Assembly: GCA_018970845.1 (NCBI GenBank) | Contig: JAGWVO010000272.1 | Coordinates: 1 to 5,242 of the forward strand | Source of the DNA: Planctomycetota bacterium | GTDB taxonomy: Bacteria; Planctomycetota; Planctomycetia; Gemmatales; Gemmataceae | Direction of reading: 5' to 3' | Length of the DNA: 5,242 nucleotides | Part shown: positions 1 to 5,197 of the stretch, in pieces | How the letters are laid out: each line of letters starts with the position of its first letter | How positions within the stretch are numbered: the stretch's first letter is position 1 | Program-made: the position numbers and the translations under genes | The notes under the pieces: generated by a model | The model's database searches: none | What the model was told of the DNA's origin: nothing | What the model saw: the letters and a program-made list of their open reading frames with translations, nothing else

Positions 1-273
1 GGCTCCCGGCCGCTTGTCGACCGCCCCCAGCGCATCCCACGAGCCGTCGTTGTTCTGCTTCGAGACGAGGTAGTCGCGGGCCCTTTCGATGGCCCGCTGG
101 ATGTCGGCGGGCCCCACCGCGGCGGGCTCCGCCGCGGTCGCGTCACACCACGAGCAGGCCACTGCCGCGAGACACGAGGCGGCGGCGCGGCGGAGTGCGA
201 TGCGGAAGGATGCGGTCACGTGGGCGGCCCGTGGTGCGGTGGCCGCTCGCCGGATCGCTGCCGCGCCACCCAT
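1..273 (-). CDS. Secreted protein with prenyltransferase/squalene-cyclase-like (QW) repeat, N-terminal part only
   Basis: Ninety-one codons read on the minus strand from ATG at 273 to the window edge with no stop; the rest of the gene lies off the left side. From residue 55 the protein reads ADIQRAIERARDYLVSKQ followed by NNDGSWDALG. The segment QNNDGSW (residues 73-79) fits the QW motif (QxxxGxW) of terpene-cyclase/prenyltransferase alpha-alpha barrels. The first 50 residues are Arg- and Ala-rich, with a hydrophobic stretch (about residues 30-42) ending near ATAAEP, which looks like an export signal. A GTG at 217-219 (residue 19) would give a more normal signal peptide and may be the true start; neither start has a clear Shine-Dalgarno. 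In planctomycetes such exported QW-repeat proteins are common near MoxR/DUF58 genes; whether they have any enzymatic activity is unknown. The segment is very GC-rich (46 of 60 bases at 181-240). Family call is fairly sure, function is not. Confidence 0.72.
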   Translation of the reverse strand, partial: MGGAAAIRRAATAPRAAHVTASFRIALRRAAASCLAAVACSWCDATAAEPAAVGPADIQRAIERARDYLVSKQNNDGSWDALGAVDKRPGA

Positions 274-330
274 CGAATCGTAGCAGGTGTGACGGTCGGG
301 CAGGATGGGACGGCGGTTGGTCGCATCCGA

Positions 331-359
331 TTGCCGCGGGGGCGGTGGTGCCCGATACT
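331..359 (+). promoter_or_regulatory. Candidate sigma-70-like promoter for the MoxR gene
   Basis: In the divergent intergenic region, TTGCCG (331-336) matches TTGACA at 4 of 6 positions and GATACT (354-359) matches TATAAT at 4 of 6, with a 17-base spacer. Transcription would start near 366, leaving a leader of about 43 bases before the GTG start at 409. In GC-rich DNA such partial matches arise by chance and planctomycete promoters are poorly defined, so this is a suggestion only. No convincing promoter was seen for the opposite strand. Confidence 0.28.
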
Positions 360-392
360 GGAGATTCGCCGTCGGCCAGTTCGATCACCGGC

Positions 393-398
393 AGGGAG
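393..398 (+). promoter_or_regulatory. Shine-Dalgarno that decides the GTG start of the MoxR gene
   Basis: AGGGAG ends 10 bases before GTG at 409. The reading frame is open upstream to an ATG at 220, but that extension would encode Arg/Gly-rich sequence unlike any MoxR protein and would run through the divergent promoter region. The GTG gives a normal-length protein. Confidence 0.6.
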
Positions 399-408
399 AA
401 TCGCAGGC

Positions 409-1446
409 GTGTCCTCCGCTTCGAAGTCCAAGACGCTCGACGAGATCCTCGTGGAGTTCTCCGAGCACCGGCAGCGGATGCAGGAAGAACTGCAGAAGGT
501 CATCGTCGGACAGGAAGAGGTGATCGAGCAGTTGTTCGCCGCGATCTTCACCCGCGGGCACTGCCTGCTCGAGGGCGTTCCGGGGCTCGCGAAGACGCTG
601 ATGGTGTCGACGCTGGCGCGAATCCTCGACGTCGGCTTCAAGCGGGTGCAGTTCACGCCCGACCTGATGCCGTCCGACATCACGGGCACCAACGTGCTCG
701 AGGAGGACGACACGGGCCGCCGCCGCTTCCGGTTCGTCGAGGGGCCGATCTTCACCAACATCCTCCTCGCCGACGAGATCAACCGCACGCCTCCCAAGAC
801 CCAGGCGGCCCTGCTTCAGGCCATGGCTGAGAAGGAGGTCACGGCGGGTCAGGAGACCTACAAGCTTCCCGACCCGTTTTTCGTCATCGCCACCCAGAAC
901 CCGATCGAACAGGAGGGCACCTACCCGTTGCCCGAGGCCCAGTTGGACCGGTTCATGTTCACGGTGAGAGTTGATTACCCGACCTTGGAGGAGGAAAAGA
1001 AGATCCTGGCGACAACGACCAAGGACGATACCCCGGAACTACGCCGGGTGCTGAGCGCCAAGGCGATCCTCAACCTGCAAAAGCTGGTCCGCAGCGTGCC
1101 TGTGGGGGAATTCGTGCTCGACTATGTGGCCCGCCTTGTCCGCGCCACCCGCCCTGGAACAACGGAAGCGCCGCCGTTCATCAGCAAGTGGATCGACTAC
1201 GGCGCCGGTCCCAGGGCCGGGCAAAACCTGGTGCGCGCCGGCCAGGCCTTCGCCGCGATGGATGGCAGGTACAGTGTTTCGCTGGCCGACATCCGCAAGG
1301 CGGCCGAACCCGTGCTCAGGCACCGCATCGGGGTGAACTTCCAGGCCCAGGCGGAGGGCAAGAAGGCCGAGGATATCGTCCAGATGCTGTTGGATGCGAT
1401 TGCCGAACCCAAGGTCGAGACTTTTGCCCGTGGCCAGCGCCGCTAG
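409..1446 (+). CDS. moxR: MoxR-family AAA+ ATPase
   Basis: 345 residues from a GTG start, the usual length for the family. MoxR proteins are cytosolic AAA+ ATPases that act as chaperone-like remodelling partners of VWA-domain proteins, often DUF58 proteins encoded next door. Visible motifs: Walker A GVPGLAKT (56-63); a conserved QFTPDLMPSDITG block (81-93); Walker B ILLADEIN (118-125) followed by RTPPKTQAALLQAMAE; sensor 1 ATQNPIEQEGTYPLPEAQLD (161-180) with RF after it; and the C-terminal lid with sensor 2 GAGPRAGQ (265-272) and PVLRHRIGVNF. All catalytic elements look intact. The gene ends in two in-frame stops, TAG TAA (1444-1449). Its expected partner, the DUF58 gene, lies 2 kb downstream rather than adjacent. 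Codon choice shifts within the gene: all nine Asp codons are GAC before about 960, while five of nine are GAT after. Family call is very sure; the in vivo substrate is not known. Confidence 0.95.
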   Translation: MSSASKSKTLDEILVEFSEHRQRMQEELQKVIVGQEEVIEQLFAAIFTRGHCLLEGVPGLAKTLMVSTLARILDVGFKRVQFTPDLMPSDITGTNVLEEDDTGRRRFRFVEGPIFTNILLADEINRTPPKTQAALLQAMAEKEVTAGQETYKLPDPFFVIATQNPIEQEGTYPLPEAQLDRFMFTVRVDYPTLEEEKKILATTTKDDTPELRRVLSAKAILNLQKLVRSVPVGEFVLDYVARLVRATRPGTTEAPPFISKWIDYGAGPRAGQNLVRAGQAFAAMDGRYSVSLADIRKAAEPVLRHRIGVNFQAQAEGKKAEDIVQMLLDAIAEPKVETFARGQRR

Positions 1447-1479
1447 TAATGTTGTGTGATTGATTCTTTGAAACTTTCC

Positions 1480-1484
1480 GGAGG
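1480..1484 (+). promoter_or_regulatory. Shine-Dalgarno of the peroxidase gene
   Basis: GGAGG ends 10 bases before ATG at 1495. This selects 1495 over the in-frame ATG at 1456, which lies upstream of the site and would add 13 residues ahead of a normal signal peptide. Confidence 0.75.
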
Positions 1485-1494
1485 TTTGCCAACG

Positions 1495-2952
1495 ATGACC
1501 CGCTTTGGACTCCCCCTCATGGCAGGCTGCCTGATGGTCGCGTCAGCATGGACAAGCCACGCGGTCGCAGCGGACGCCGGCCAGCCGGATGCGGCGGCCC
1601 TGGCCGCCTCAGAATCCCAGCTGCCCAATCCCTCCCTCATGGCGCCGTTCAAGGAACAGCAACCCGTGATCCTTGTGGTTCGCGACCCGCGAAAGCCCGA
1701 GGCGTGGGCCGGACTCAAGAAGTACTGGAACCCCGGCCCTGTCGAATCGGTCGATCCAGCCACCGGGGAGAAGGTCACGCGGCAGGGAGTGTTCATCAAG
1801 GTGCCGATGGGCCTGAACACGGCTCCTTCCATACCGGCGGAAAACCCGCTCACGGTTGAGAAGGTGATGCTGGGCAAGAAGCTGTATTTCGACCCCATTC
1901 TCTCGGCCAACAACAAGGTGTCTTGCGCCTCCTGCCACAATCCCCAGTTGGGATACACCGACCAACTGGTCACCTCCACAGGCATATTCGACCAGAAGGG
2001 CGGCATGAACGCCCCCACGGTTTTCAACTCAAGCTACAGCCCCCTTCAGTTCTGGAACGGTCGCGCCGCCTCCCTGGAGGAGCAGGCCCAAGGGCCACCC
2101 CAGAACCCTGTCGAAATGCACGACGGCAAGGGCAATGCCTGGTTCAAGGCCGTCGAGCGTCTCAAGGCCAATCCTGAATATGTGAAATCCTTCGCCCGGG
2201 TCTTTGGCACCACGCCCACCCGCGACGCTGTCGCCAAGGCCATCGCGGCCTATGAGAGGCTCGTGCTGACCGGAAACTCAATAGTCGACCGCGCCGAACT
2301 TGCCATGCGTGAGCGGGTGGAGGAGGAAGGTGGTGGCAAGCTGGAGCCCAACGCCGCCGACTTCGCCAAGGTTCTCAACGCCGCTTATGCCGCCAAGGAC
2401 GATTCCGCCCTTGCGGCCCTCAATCTGGCTGGTGCCAAGGACGATGGCAAGGTGAAGGCCGTCGCGGCATCGCTGGCCAATGGTCGCACCCTGTTTTATG
2501 GCAAGGCCAGGTGCAATTCATGCCATGTCGGAGACAACTACTCCGATGGCGCTTTCCACAACCTGGGAGTCGGGGCCAAGGATGGTGTCTTGCCGGCCAG
2601 TGAATCTGGCCGATACGGCGCCCAACCGACCGGGCACAAGGATCCCGCCCTGGTTGGCGCCTACAAGACGCCCACCCTTCGCCAACTCCTCAGCACCGCC
2701 CCCTACATGCATGATGGCAAGGAGGCGACCCTGGAAGCCGTGGTCGAACTGTACAACCGCGGTGGCAACCTCAACCCCCATCTCGACGGCAAGATGCGTG
2801 ACATCGATGCCGAGCGCGAGGTTGCCAAGTCCGGCAAGTCGGCCGTTGTGCCGCGCAAACTCCTGCTGACCGACCAGGAAAAGAAGGACCTTGTTCTTTT
2901 CATGCGCGGGCTTCAGGGAGAGTCGTGCGACTCCATCCTAACCACCCCCTGA
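1495..2952 (+). CDS. Two-haem cytochrome c peroxidase / MauG-family protein, exported
   Basis: 485 residues. An N-terminal signal peptide (MTRFGLPLMAGCLMVASAW, cleavage probably near AVAA at 23-26) sends it to the periplasm. Two c-type haem sites are present: CASCH (144-148) and CNSCH (340-344). Other family landmarks are LGKKLYFDPILSANNKVSC before the first haem, FWNGRAASLEEQAQGPPQNPVEM (split across 186-208, Trp187 probably the conserved inter-haem Trp), and the C-terminal TPTLRQLLSTAPYMHDG with TLEAVVELYNRGG. The classical family reduces H2O2 to water with electrons from small cytochromes or cupredoxins; MauG-type members instead oxidise protein or other substrates. Aligned by eye with the Pseudomonas enzyme, Tyr420 falls where that enzyme has its axial Met, which leans towards the MauG type. 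It is longer than classical enzymes (about 320-350 residues): there is an N-terminal extension of roughly 100 residues and a charged, Ala/Lys-rich insert between the haems (about 260-330). It lies 48 bases after the MoxR stop. Family certain, substrate unknown. Confidence 0.95.
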   Translation: MTRFGLPLMAGCLMVASAWTSHAVAADAGQPDAAALAASESQLPNPSLMAPFKEQQPVILVVRDPRKPEAWAGLKKYWNPGPVESVDPATGEKVTRQGVFIKVPMGLNTAPSIPAENPLTVEKVMLGKKLYFDPILSANNKVSCASCHNPQLGYTDQLVTSTGIFDQKGGMNAPTVFNSSYSPLQFWNGRAASLEEQAQGPPQNPVEMHDGKGNAWFKAVERLKANPEYVKSFARVFGTTPTRDAVAKAIAAYERLVLTGNSIVDRAELAMRERVEEEGGGKLEPNAADFAKVLNAAYAAKDDSALAALNLAGAKDDGKVKAVAASLANGRTLFYGKARCNSCHVGDNYSDGAFHNLGVGAKDGVLPASESGRYGAQPTGHKDPALVGAYKTPTLRQLLSTAPYMHDGKEATLEAVVELYNRGGNLNPHLDGKMRDIDAEREVAKSGKSAVVPRKLLLTDQEKKDLVLFMRGLQGESCDSILTTP

Positions 2953-2963
2953 TTCGGGAATCA
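2950..2963. repeat. Small dyad overlapping the peroxidase stop codon
   Basis: TGATTC (2950-2955) and GAATCA (2958-2963) form a perfect 6-base inverted repeat with a 2-base centre; its first three bases are the peroxidase stop codon. A second overlapping pairing is possible: CCTGATT (2948-2954) with AATCAGG (2970-2976), a 7-bp stem with a 15-base loop. The second form could make an RNA hairpin just upstream of the terminator. Function unknown; it may be chance. Confidence 0.35.
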
Positions 2964-2979
2964 CCGCGCAATCAGGCGC

Positions 2980-3015
2980 CCGGGGCGCGTGCCGCACGCG
3001 CCCCGGCTCATTTTT
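2980..3015 (+). terminator. Strong candidate Rho-independent terminator after the peroxidase gene
   Basis: CCGGGGCGCGTG (2980-2991) pairs perfectly with CACGCGCCCCGG (2995-3006) around a 3-base loop, giving a 12-bp stem with 11 G-C pairs and 1 T-A pair. After four bases (CTCA) comes TTTTT (3011-3015). This is the most stable short hairpin I see in the window. It would end a MoxR-peroxidase transcript. The four-base gap before a short T-run makes it less than ideal as an intrinsic terminator, and the next gene's Shine-Dalgarno begins at 3016, so partial read-through (an attenuator) is likely. Confidence 0.75.
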
Positions 3016-3020
3016 GGAAG
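3016..3020 (+). promoter_or_regulatory. Shine-Dalgarno of the 153-residue unknown gene, abutting the terminator T-run
   Basis: GGAAG ends 7 bases before ATG at 3028 and starts directly after the T-run of the upstream terminator. It supports 3028 over the in-frame ATG at 2989, which lies inside the terminator stem. Confidence 0.6.
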
Positions 3021-3027
3021 AAAGAAC

Positions 3028-3489
3028 ATGAGTTTCTGGCACCGAGTTTTCGCCCGTTCCGATGCGAATCCCGATCCCGTGGCTCTTGCCGAGTTGGCGC
3101 AAGCGACCCATGCCGGCACGACATGCCACTTTGGCGCGGATAATGACGGCTGGTTTTCCTGCGAGATCCGCCTTACCGATGGCGCCGTCCTCAACCTCGA
3201 CCGTTACCTTGCCGAGGAAGAGGGGGTTCGCCGGGACCTCAACACCTGGGCGGCCTGGATTGAAACATGCGATTATTCCGACCGCGTCGACGAACTCATG
3301 GAACGGGTGATCCAGTCGAGGCAGTTTTTCACATTGCGCCGTCCGCTCGCGGCTTCCAACGACCTGGCGATTGAAAAGCTTTCGACTGGAATTTGCCGGC
3401 ACCTCGCCTTGGCTCTGGATGGGATCTGGCAGGCCGATGGCGAAGGCCTGTACGATGCCTCGGGGGAAAAAATCCTCCAGGAATACTGA
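3028..3489 (+). CDS. Hypothetical protein, 153 residues, co-directional with DUF58
   Basis: I do not recognise this protein. It is a small, acidic, soluble-looking protein with no signal peptide and no membrane segment, so it is probably cytosolic. The N-terminus MSFWHRVFARSD is short and basic/aromatic. The middle reads FGADNDGWFSCEIRL, then TDGAVLNLDRYLAEEEGVRR, suggesting beta strands followed by helix. The C-terminal half (LNTWAAWIETCDYSDRVDEL onward) looks helical, and it ends with GIWQADGEGLYDASGEKIL, which resembles a short beta hairpin. Cysteines at 33, 45, 81 and 123 are scattered and form no metal-binding motif. Good codon use, a Shine-Dalgarno and a 13-base gap to the DUF58 start indicate a real gene translated together with DUF58. 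That linkage makes a role with the MoxR/DUF58 pair the first guess, but this is inference from position only. Confidence 0.8.
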   Translation: MSFWHRVFARSDANPDPVALAELAQATHAGTTCHFGADNDGWFSCEIRLTDGAVLNLDRYLAEEEGVRRDLNTWAAWIETCDYSDRVDELMERVIQSRQFFTLRRPLAASNDLAIEKLSTGICRHLALALDGIWQADGEGLYDASGEKILQEY

Positions 3490-3491
3490 CC

Positions 3492-3496
3492 GGGAG
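3492..3496 (+). promoter_or_regulatory. Shine-Dalgarno that decides the GTG start of the DUF58 gene
   Basis: GGGAG lies 6 bases before GTG at 3503 and just after the stop of the preceding gene at 3489. The frame is open back to ATG at 3371, but that stretch is inside the preceding gene and encodes sequence unlike DUF58 proteins. Confidence 0.65.
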
Positions 3497-3502
3497 CCGA
3501 TC

Positions 3503-4399
3503 GTGGCGGGAACGGAACGATACCTTCGGCCTGATGTCATCCGCACCATCGGCAGGCTCGACCTGCGCGCCCGTTTCATCGTCGAGGGTTTTCTTTCCGG
3601 CCTGCATGGCAGCCCGTTCCAGGGGTTTTCCGTCGAGTTTTCCGAGCACCGCAAATATGTGCCCGGTGACGACATCAAGGACATTGATTGGGGCGTTTAC
3701 GCCAAGACGGAAAAATACTATGTCAAGAAGTTCAAGGCCGAGACCACCATGCAGGGCTGGCTGGTGGTCGATCGCAGCGCCAGCATGGGTTGGACCCACA
3801 GGCAGGAACTGACCAAGTTCGAGTACGGAATCAGCCTCGCCGCGGCGTTGGCCCACCTCATGATCCACCAGCAGGATCCCGTGGGCCTGGCGGTGTGCGG
3901 GCAGCGGATTGAGGCGATCCTGCGGCCAAAGGCGACCAGAACCCAGCTCTCGTCCATTCTTTCCTTCCTTGCCGGCTTGTCGCCTTCGGGCGAGGTTTCC
4001 CTGGGCGATTGCCTGATGCAGCTGGCCGGGATCGCCCGCGGCAAGGGCCTCGTCGTGATTTTCTCCGACCTGCTTGCCGACCCCCAACCGATCATCGACG
4101 GCATGATGCGGCTTCGCCACTCGGGCCATGACATCATTCTCTTCCACATCCTCGACGAGGCGGAAAGGCGTTTCCCCTTTGAAGGATATTGCGAGTTCCA
4201 GGATGTCGAGAGCGACCAGAAGCTCCTGCTCGACGCGGATTCCATTCGCGCCGACTACCTCCGGGCCCTCGCGGGCTTCGAGGAGCGGTACCGCGAGGCG
4301 TGCCACAAGGGGCAGATCGATTATGTGGCGATGGACACCGGAAGGAATTTTGGCGACGCGTTGCTGGAATATCTCCAGCAGCGGTCACGGCGGGGGTGA
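3503..4399 (+). CDS. DUF58 family protein with von Willebrand A-like domain
   Basis: 298 residues from a GTG start. The N-terminus (RYLRPDVIRTIGRLDLRARF, then IVEGFLSGLHGSPFQG) and the signature EHRKYVPGDDIKDIDW (48-63) are typical of the short, soluble DUF58 form common in planctomycetes. A VWA-like domain follows: the MIDAS motif D90-R-S92-A-S94-M, with a further likely metal-site Asp at 189 in VVIFSDLLAD. The MIDAS residues are intact, so metal-dependent binding to a partner is plausible. No membrane segment is visible, unlike longer DUF58 proteins that carry N-terminal helices. DUF58 proteins are the usual partners of MoxR ATPases, but no reaction is established for them. The gene follows the unknown gene after 13 bases. 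Membrane-bound BatA-like VWA genes that often follow in such operons are absent; instead a convergent gene starts 15 bases on. Confidence 0.95.
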   Translation: MAGTERYLRPDVIRTIGRLDLRARFIVEGFLSGLHGSPFQGFSVEFSEHRKYVPGDDIKDIDWGVYAKTEKYYVKKFKAETTMQGWLVVDRSASMGWTHRQELTKFEYGISLAAALAHLMIHQQDPVGLAVCGQRIEAILRPKATRTQLSSILSFLAGLSPSGEVSLGDCLMQLAGIARGKGLVVIFSDLLADPQPIIDGMMRLRHSGHDIILFHILDEAERRFPFEGYCEFQDVESDQKLLLDADSIRADYLRALAGFEERYREACHKGQIDYVAMDTGRNFGDALLEYLQQRSRRG

Positions 4400-4403
4400 C
4401 CGC
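4362..4403. repeat. Two abutting perfect hairpins at the 3' end of the DUF58 gene
   Basis: The first is TGCTGGA (4362-4368) with TCCAGCA (4374-4380), a 7-bp stem and 5-base loop. The second starts on the very next base: GCGGTCAC (4381-4388) with GTGACCGC (4396-4403), an 8-bp stem and 7-base loop spanning the DUF58 stop codon. No T-run follows on either strand, so they are not classical intrinsic terminators. They sit at the meeting point of two convergent genes and could act as a transcript-end structure; chance within coding DNA is also possible. Confidence 0.4.
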
Positions 4404-4414
4404 GCTCCTGCCAT

Positions 4415-5155
4415 TCAGGCTGTTCGCATCGGCCAGGCGAGGACCTCCACCCCCGCGCTGTAATGAAGGTGGGCCGGTTGGCCGCCCAGTTGAATCCCGA
4501 AGGCTTCAACGAGGTTTGCCGTTTCCAGTTGCGCCTCGGCCCGCCGCAGCGGCCAGGGAACATGGTGGACATCGATGGCATGCAGGGCCCCGTCGGGTGA
4601 CTGGCAATAAAGCCTGTAATTTTCCACCAGGAAATGCTCGATGGATCCGAGGGAGGCTTCAAACGCCTCCGAGCATGGCCGGTACCGCCCCTTGAAGCGG
4701 ACCGGCCCGTCGGGAGAAGGCCTTTCCGATTCAAGCGTCGTCCAGTTTCCTTCCCTTGCCATCCGCATCGATGACTTGTGGTAGGGAAGGTGATAAAGGC
4801 GCCTGGCGGCCCAAACCGCCGGAGAACTGTCGGCATCGAGGCTCAGGAACCAGACTCCAGGCTTGCCATCCTTCTCGACATAGGTGCGCACATTCAACTC
4901 GGGGAACCGTGACACGAACGGAATGAAGGGAAGCGGGCGAAGTGTCGCGCCCATCCGGAATGGCACGATGCCGATCCATGCGGCTCCGGCGAATTCCCTG
5001 ATTTGGAGTCCTTCAGGCACCAATCTCCTGAGTCGGGATGCGGAAACCGGCCAATGGGCGAAAAGGAGGTCGCGCCAGTCCTGCCTCCAATTCCAGCATC
5101 CGGAGGGAATTGGCCAAGGGCGGTGTCCGGTTCTGGCGAGGGAATGGTGGGCCAT
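4415..5155 (-). CDS. DUF2071 (YqjF-like) family protein
   Basis: 246 residues, near the usual family length. Family landmarks are easy to see: QDWRDLLFAHWPVSASRLRR (25-44) then LVPEGL; AWIGIVPFRM (59-68); FPELNVRTYV (84-93); GKPGVWFLSLDADSSPAVWA (97-116), then ARRLYHLPYHKSSM; and the C-terminal HYSAGVEVLAWP (231-242). These match the COG3361/YqjF-type proteins of unknown biochemical role, which are soluble and resemble the acetoacetate decarboxylase-like fold; I know of no proven activity. The first 24 residues are longer than typical, but no ATG, GTG or TTG lies between 5155 and the conserved DWRDLLF block, so this ATG is the only reasonable start even though no clear Shine-Dalgarno precedes it. 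It lies 42 bases after the stop of the upstream minus-strand gene, suggesting possible co-transcription. Confidence 0.9.
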   Translation of the reverse strand: MAHHSLARTGHRPWPIPSGCWNWRQDWRDLLFAHWPVSASRLRRLVPEGLQIREFAGAAWIGIVPFRMGATLRPLPFIPFVSRFPELNVRTYVEKDGKPGVWFLSLDADSSPAVWAARRLYHLPYHKSSMRMAREGNWTTLESERPSPDGPVRFKGRYRPCSEAFEASLGSIEHFLVENYRLYCQSPDGALHAIDVHHVPWPLRRAEAQLETANLVEAFGIQLGGQPAHLHYSAGVEVLAWPMRTA

Positions 5156-5180
5156 GATCGGGGCGTCGTCCGGGGTATGT

Positions 5181-5197
5181 GGCCGGCGGCGCCGGCC
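5181..5197 (-). repeat. GC-rich hairpin just after the stop of the right-edge gene
   Basis: GGCCGGC (5181-5187) and GCCGGCC (5191-5197) form a perfect 7-bp all-GC stem with a 3-base loop, starting on the base after the minus-strand stop codon (5198-5200). On the minus strand it is followed by ACATACC, not a T-run, so it may be a transcript-stabilising or weak terminator hairpin between the barrel gene and the DUF2071 gene. Confidence 0.4.

Noticed and set aside
142..165. Lipoprotein signal (lipobox) in the QW-repeat protein, around LAAVAC
   Set aside because: Position -3 before the Cys is Ala rather than Leu, Val or Ile, so the match is weak; a general export signal is the safer call.
220..408. 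Longer start for MoxR at ATG 220
   Set aside because: The extra 63 residues look like non-coding GC-rich translation and would cover the divergent intergenic region; GTG 409 has a Shine-Dalgarno and gives a normal length.
216..797. Minus-strand open frame opposite the start of MoxR, overlapping the QW-repeat gene
   Set aside because: Low-complexity Ser/Arg-rich translation; MoxR Walker motifs on the other strand are unmistakable.
195..830. Plus-strand frame of 211 codons overlapping MoxR
   Set aside because: Out-of-frame shadow of MoxR, very rich in Arg, Gly and Ala.
1669..1690. Possible frameshift or gene break in the peroxidase N-terminal extension
   Set aside because: The frame runs without interruption from the signal peptide to both haem motifs and codon use is even, so the extension appears genuine.
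2938..3684. Minus-strand open frame of 248 codons
   Set aside because: Antisense to the unknown gene and the DUF58 start, crosses the terminator hairpin, and has no recognisable domain or ribosome site.
3329..4306. Minus-strand open frame of 325 codons opposite the DUF58 gene
   Set aside because: It lies wholly antisense to the unknown gene's end and the clear DUF58 gene, is rich in Arg, Gly and His as expected of a shadow frame in GC-rich DNA, and shows no family motif.
4321..4836. Second minus-strand frame overlapping DUF2071
   Set aside because: The DUF2071 frame carries the conserved family motifs; this one does not.
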